Part shown: positions 6,322 to 8,148 of the stretch, in pieces
How the letters are laid out: each line of letters opens with the position of its first letter
Numbering within the stretch: the stretch's first letter is position 1
DNA from: CAMLDH01 sp966250375
GTDB taxonomy: Bacteria; Pseudomonadota; Gammaproteobacteria; Burkholderiales; Burkholderiaceae_D
Reading direction: 5' to 3'
DNA: 8,148 nucleotides
NCBI GenBank assembly: GCA_966250375.1
Contig: CBINHE010000147.1
Coordinates: 1 to 8,148, forward strand
Made by a program: the position numbers and the translations under genes
Notes under the pieces: generated by a model
What the model saw: only the letters and a program-made list of their open reading frames with translations
What the model was told of the DNA's origin: nothing
Databases searched by the model: none

Positions 6322-8133
6322 ATGTCCCAGTTGCAACCTTCCCGCCGCGACGAGTCCAAGATCTTGAGCAATCTTTGGCACGTCGTATCCGTTTATCGCT
6401 GGCGTATCGGCGCGGCCATATTCTTCCTGGTGCTGGCGAAGATCGTGGCCGTCTTCGTGCCGCTGGCATTGAAGGAAATCGTCGATACGCTGTCGCGTCC
6501 GGAGCAGGTGCGCATGCTGCCGGTCGTGTTGTTGGCCGGCTATGCGCTGCTGCGGTTTTTCAGCACCCTGTTCAATGAATTGCGCGATCTGCTGTTTTCC
6601 AGGGTAACCCAGAACACGGTCGCGTCATATGCGCAGCGCGTCTTTGCGCACCTGCATGCGCTGGGTGCGCGTTTCCATGGGGAGCGTCGTCTCGGCGGCT
6701 TGTTGCCCGATATCGAGCGTGGCACCAACGGCATTGCATTTCTGCTCGGCATAGGACTGTTTACCTTGGTGCCGACCTTGATCGAAATCGCGCTGGTTCT
6801 GGGCATCATGAGCACGCGCTACAGCCGCTGGTACACGGCGATCATCATCGTCACGTTCGTGTTGTACTCCGGCTTCACGATCGCGTTTACCGCCAGGCGC
6901 ACCATCCATCAGCGCCGCGTCAATCGCCTCGACAGTGATGCCAAGAGCCGCCTGGCCGACAGTCTGATCAATGTCGAGACGGTCAAGAGTTTTACCAATG
7001 AAGCGTTGGAGTCGTCGCGTTTTCAATCCATCATGCAACGCTGGACGGAAGCGGTTATCGCCAACCAGAAGGCACTGTTCATTTTGCATGTCGGGCAAAG
7101 TGCAATCATCGCGGCCGGCGTGGCGAGCATCATGTTGATGGCGGGCCAAGGGGTGGTGTTGCAGCAGATGACGGTCGGCGATCTGGTACTGATCAATGCC
7201 TATGTGCTGCAAGTCTGTCTGCCGCTCAATGCGCTCGGTTTCGTGTATCGGGAAGCAAAAGATGCGCTGGTCAATACCGAGCGGCTGTTTCAATTGCTGC
7301 GCGAGAAGCCCGAGATCGACGAACGTCCTGGCCTGCCGGCGCTCAAGGTCGAACGCGGCGAAATCCGGTTCGAGCATGTGCATTTTTCCTATGAGGACAG
7401 CCGTCCCATCCTGTCCGGCATCAGCTTTCGCATTCCCGCGGGCGGCACGGTGGCGGTGGTCGGCGGCAGCGGATCGGGAAAGTCCACGCTGGCGCGCTTG
7501 CTGATGCGGTTTTACGATGTCAGCGCGGGCCGCATCAGCATTGATGGACAGGATATCCGGAATGTCAATTCTCGCAGCCTGTGCAATGCGATTGGCGTGG
7601 TGCCGCAGGATACGGTGCTATTCAACGACACGATTGGTTACAACATCGCCTACGGCCGTATCGGGGCAACGCCTGCCGAAATCGAGGAGGCGGCGCGCGC
7701 CGCGCATATCGATCGCTTCATCGACGCGCTACCGCAAAAATACGAAACGCCGGTTGGCGAGCGCGGCGTCAAGTTGTCCGGCGGCGAAAAGCAGCGTATC
7801 GCGATTGCCCGCGCGATCCTGAAGCATCCACCGATCCTGATTTTCGACGAAGCAACCTCCGCGCTCGATTCGCAGTCGGAACGGGCGATTCAATCCGAAC
7901 TCGATCGCCTGTCGCGGGGACGCACGACATTGGTGATCGCACATCGCTTGTCGACGGTGATCGCCGCCGATGAGATCCTGGTGCTAGAGCAGGGCCGTAT
8001 CGTGGAACGCGGTACCCATGACAGTCTGCTCAGGCAGGAAGGGGCTTATGCGCAGTTATGGCGTCTACAGCAGCGTGAAGAGCGGCTGGAGACGCTAGGA
8101 GTCTGTCGGACTCAGGATTTTCGATTTAAATGA
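6322..8133 (+). CDS. Atm1/ABCB7-type ABC exporter, permease-ATPase half transporter
   Basis: This 603-residue inner-membrane protein is a complete half transporter that would act as a homodimer. Residues 1 to about 325 form the six-helix membrane domain (helices near 29-51, 62-80, a pair at 135-200 and a pair at 250-310). The family is shown by KSRLADSLINVETVKSFTNE and LPLNALGFVYRE, hallmarks of the Atm1 group. The ATPase domain has the A-loop Tyr357, Walker A GGSGSGKST (381-389), Q-loop Gln429, signature LSGGEKQR (485-492), Walker B ILIFDEA (505-511) with catalytic Glu510, and H-loop His541, so it should be active. Bacterial Atm1 proteins export glutathione-linked compounds or metal conjugates and are tied to metal tolerance and Fe-S balance; the substrate here is inferred. 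The start at 6322 begins the family-like sequence but lacks a good Shine-Dalgarno; in-frame alternatives are TTG at 6313 and ATG at 6241. It forms its own unit in this window. Confidence 0.93.
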   Translation: MSQLQPSRRDESKILSNLWHVVSVYRWRIGAAIFFLVLAKIVAVFVPLALKEIVDTLSRPEQVRMLPVVLLAGYALLRFFSTLFNELRDLLFSRVTQNTVASYAQRVFAHLHALGARFHGERRLGGLLPDIERGTNGIAFLLGIGLFTLVPTLIEIALVLGIMSTRYSRWYTAIIIVTFVLYSGFTIAFTARRTIHQRRVNRLDSDAKSRLADSLINVETVKSFTNEALESSRFQSIMQRWTEAVIANQKALFILHVGQSAIIAAGVASIMLMAGQGVVLQQMTVGDLVLINAYVLQVCLPLNALGFVYREAKDALVNTERLFQLLREKPEIDERPGLPALKVERGEIRFEHVHFSYEDSRPILSGISFRIPAGGTVAVVGGSGSGKSTLARLLMRFYDVSAGRISIDGQDIRNVNSRSLCNAIGVVPQDTVLFNDTIGYNIAYGRIGATPAEIEEAARAAHIDRFIDALPQKYETPVGERGVKLSGGEKQRIAIARAILKHPPILIFDEATSALDSQSERAIQSELDRLSRGRTTLVIAHRLSTVIAADEILVLEQGRIVERGTHDSLLRQEGAYAQLWRLQQREERLETLGVCRTQDFRFK

Positions 8134-8148
8134 CAGCACGTCGGCAAT

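Noticed and set aside
6625..7383. Minus-strand frame of 252 codons inside the ABC exporter
   Set aside because: It is a shadow of a GC-rich gene; the plus strand encodes a complete exporter with all motifs in place.

Overview
The window looks like an accessory region of a beta-proteobacterial chromosome, most likely Burkholderiales (Oxalobacteraceae or Burkholderiaceae type). This is inferred from the style of the VgrG and Atm1-type proteins and from the GC-rich codon use of the flanking genes; no taxonomic marker gene is present.

Layout: (1) positions 1-596, minus strand: the N-terminal part of a type VI secretion spike protein (VgrG), cut by the window edge. (2) 597-1046: a divergent intergenic region with a plausible vgrG promoter and a dyad just before the next gene. 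(3) 1047-4472, plus strand: a large protein of 1141 residues with no family I can name over its full length. Its centre carries a Cys...His arrangement (NCLL at C558, HFEAL at H664) like OTU or papain-like cysteine proteases. Its C-terminal half holds a diverged helical module present three, perhaps four, times. Base composition is clearly more AT-rich than in vgrG or the ABC transporter gene, which suggests a horizontally acquired effector. (4) 4473-4801: non-coding, with a strong terminator for the next gene. (5) 4802-5854, minus strand: an unusual fusion of an SRPBCC (polyketide cyclase-like) domain to a small heat-shock protein (Hsp20). (6) 5855-6321: non-coding divergent region. (7) 6322-8133, plus strand: a complete half-size ABC exporter of the Atm1/ABCB7 type.

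The most interesting item is the 1141-residue protein. It could be a secreted deubiquitinase-like effector aimed at eukaryotic hosts. Its link to the adjacent type VI gene is only by proximity, because the two are divergently transcribed. The Hsp20 fusion and the ABC exporter are separate transcription units and look like ordinary stress and housekeeping genes, although the domain fusion itself is uncommon.
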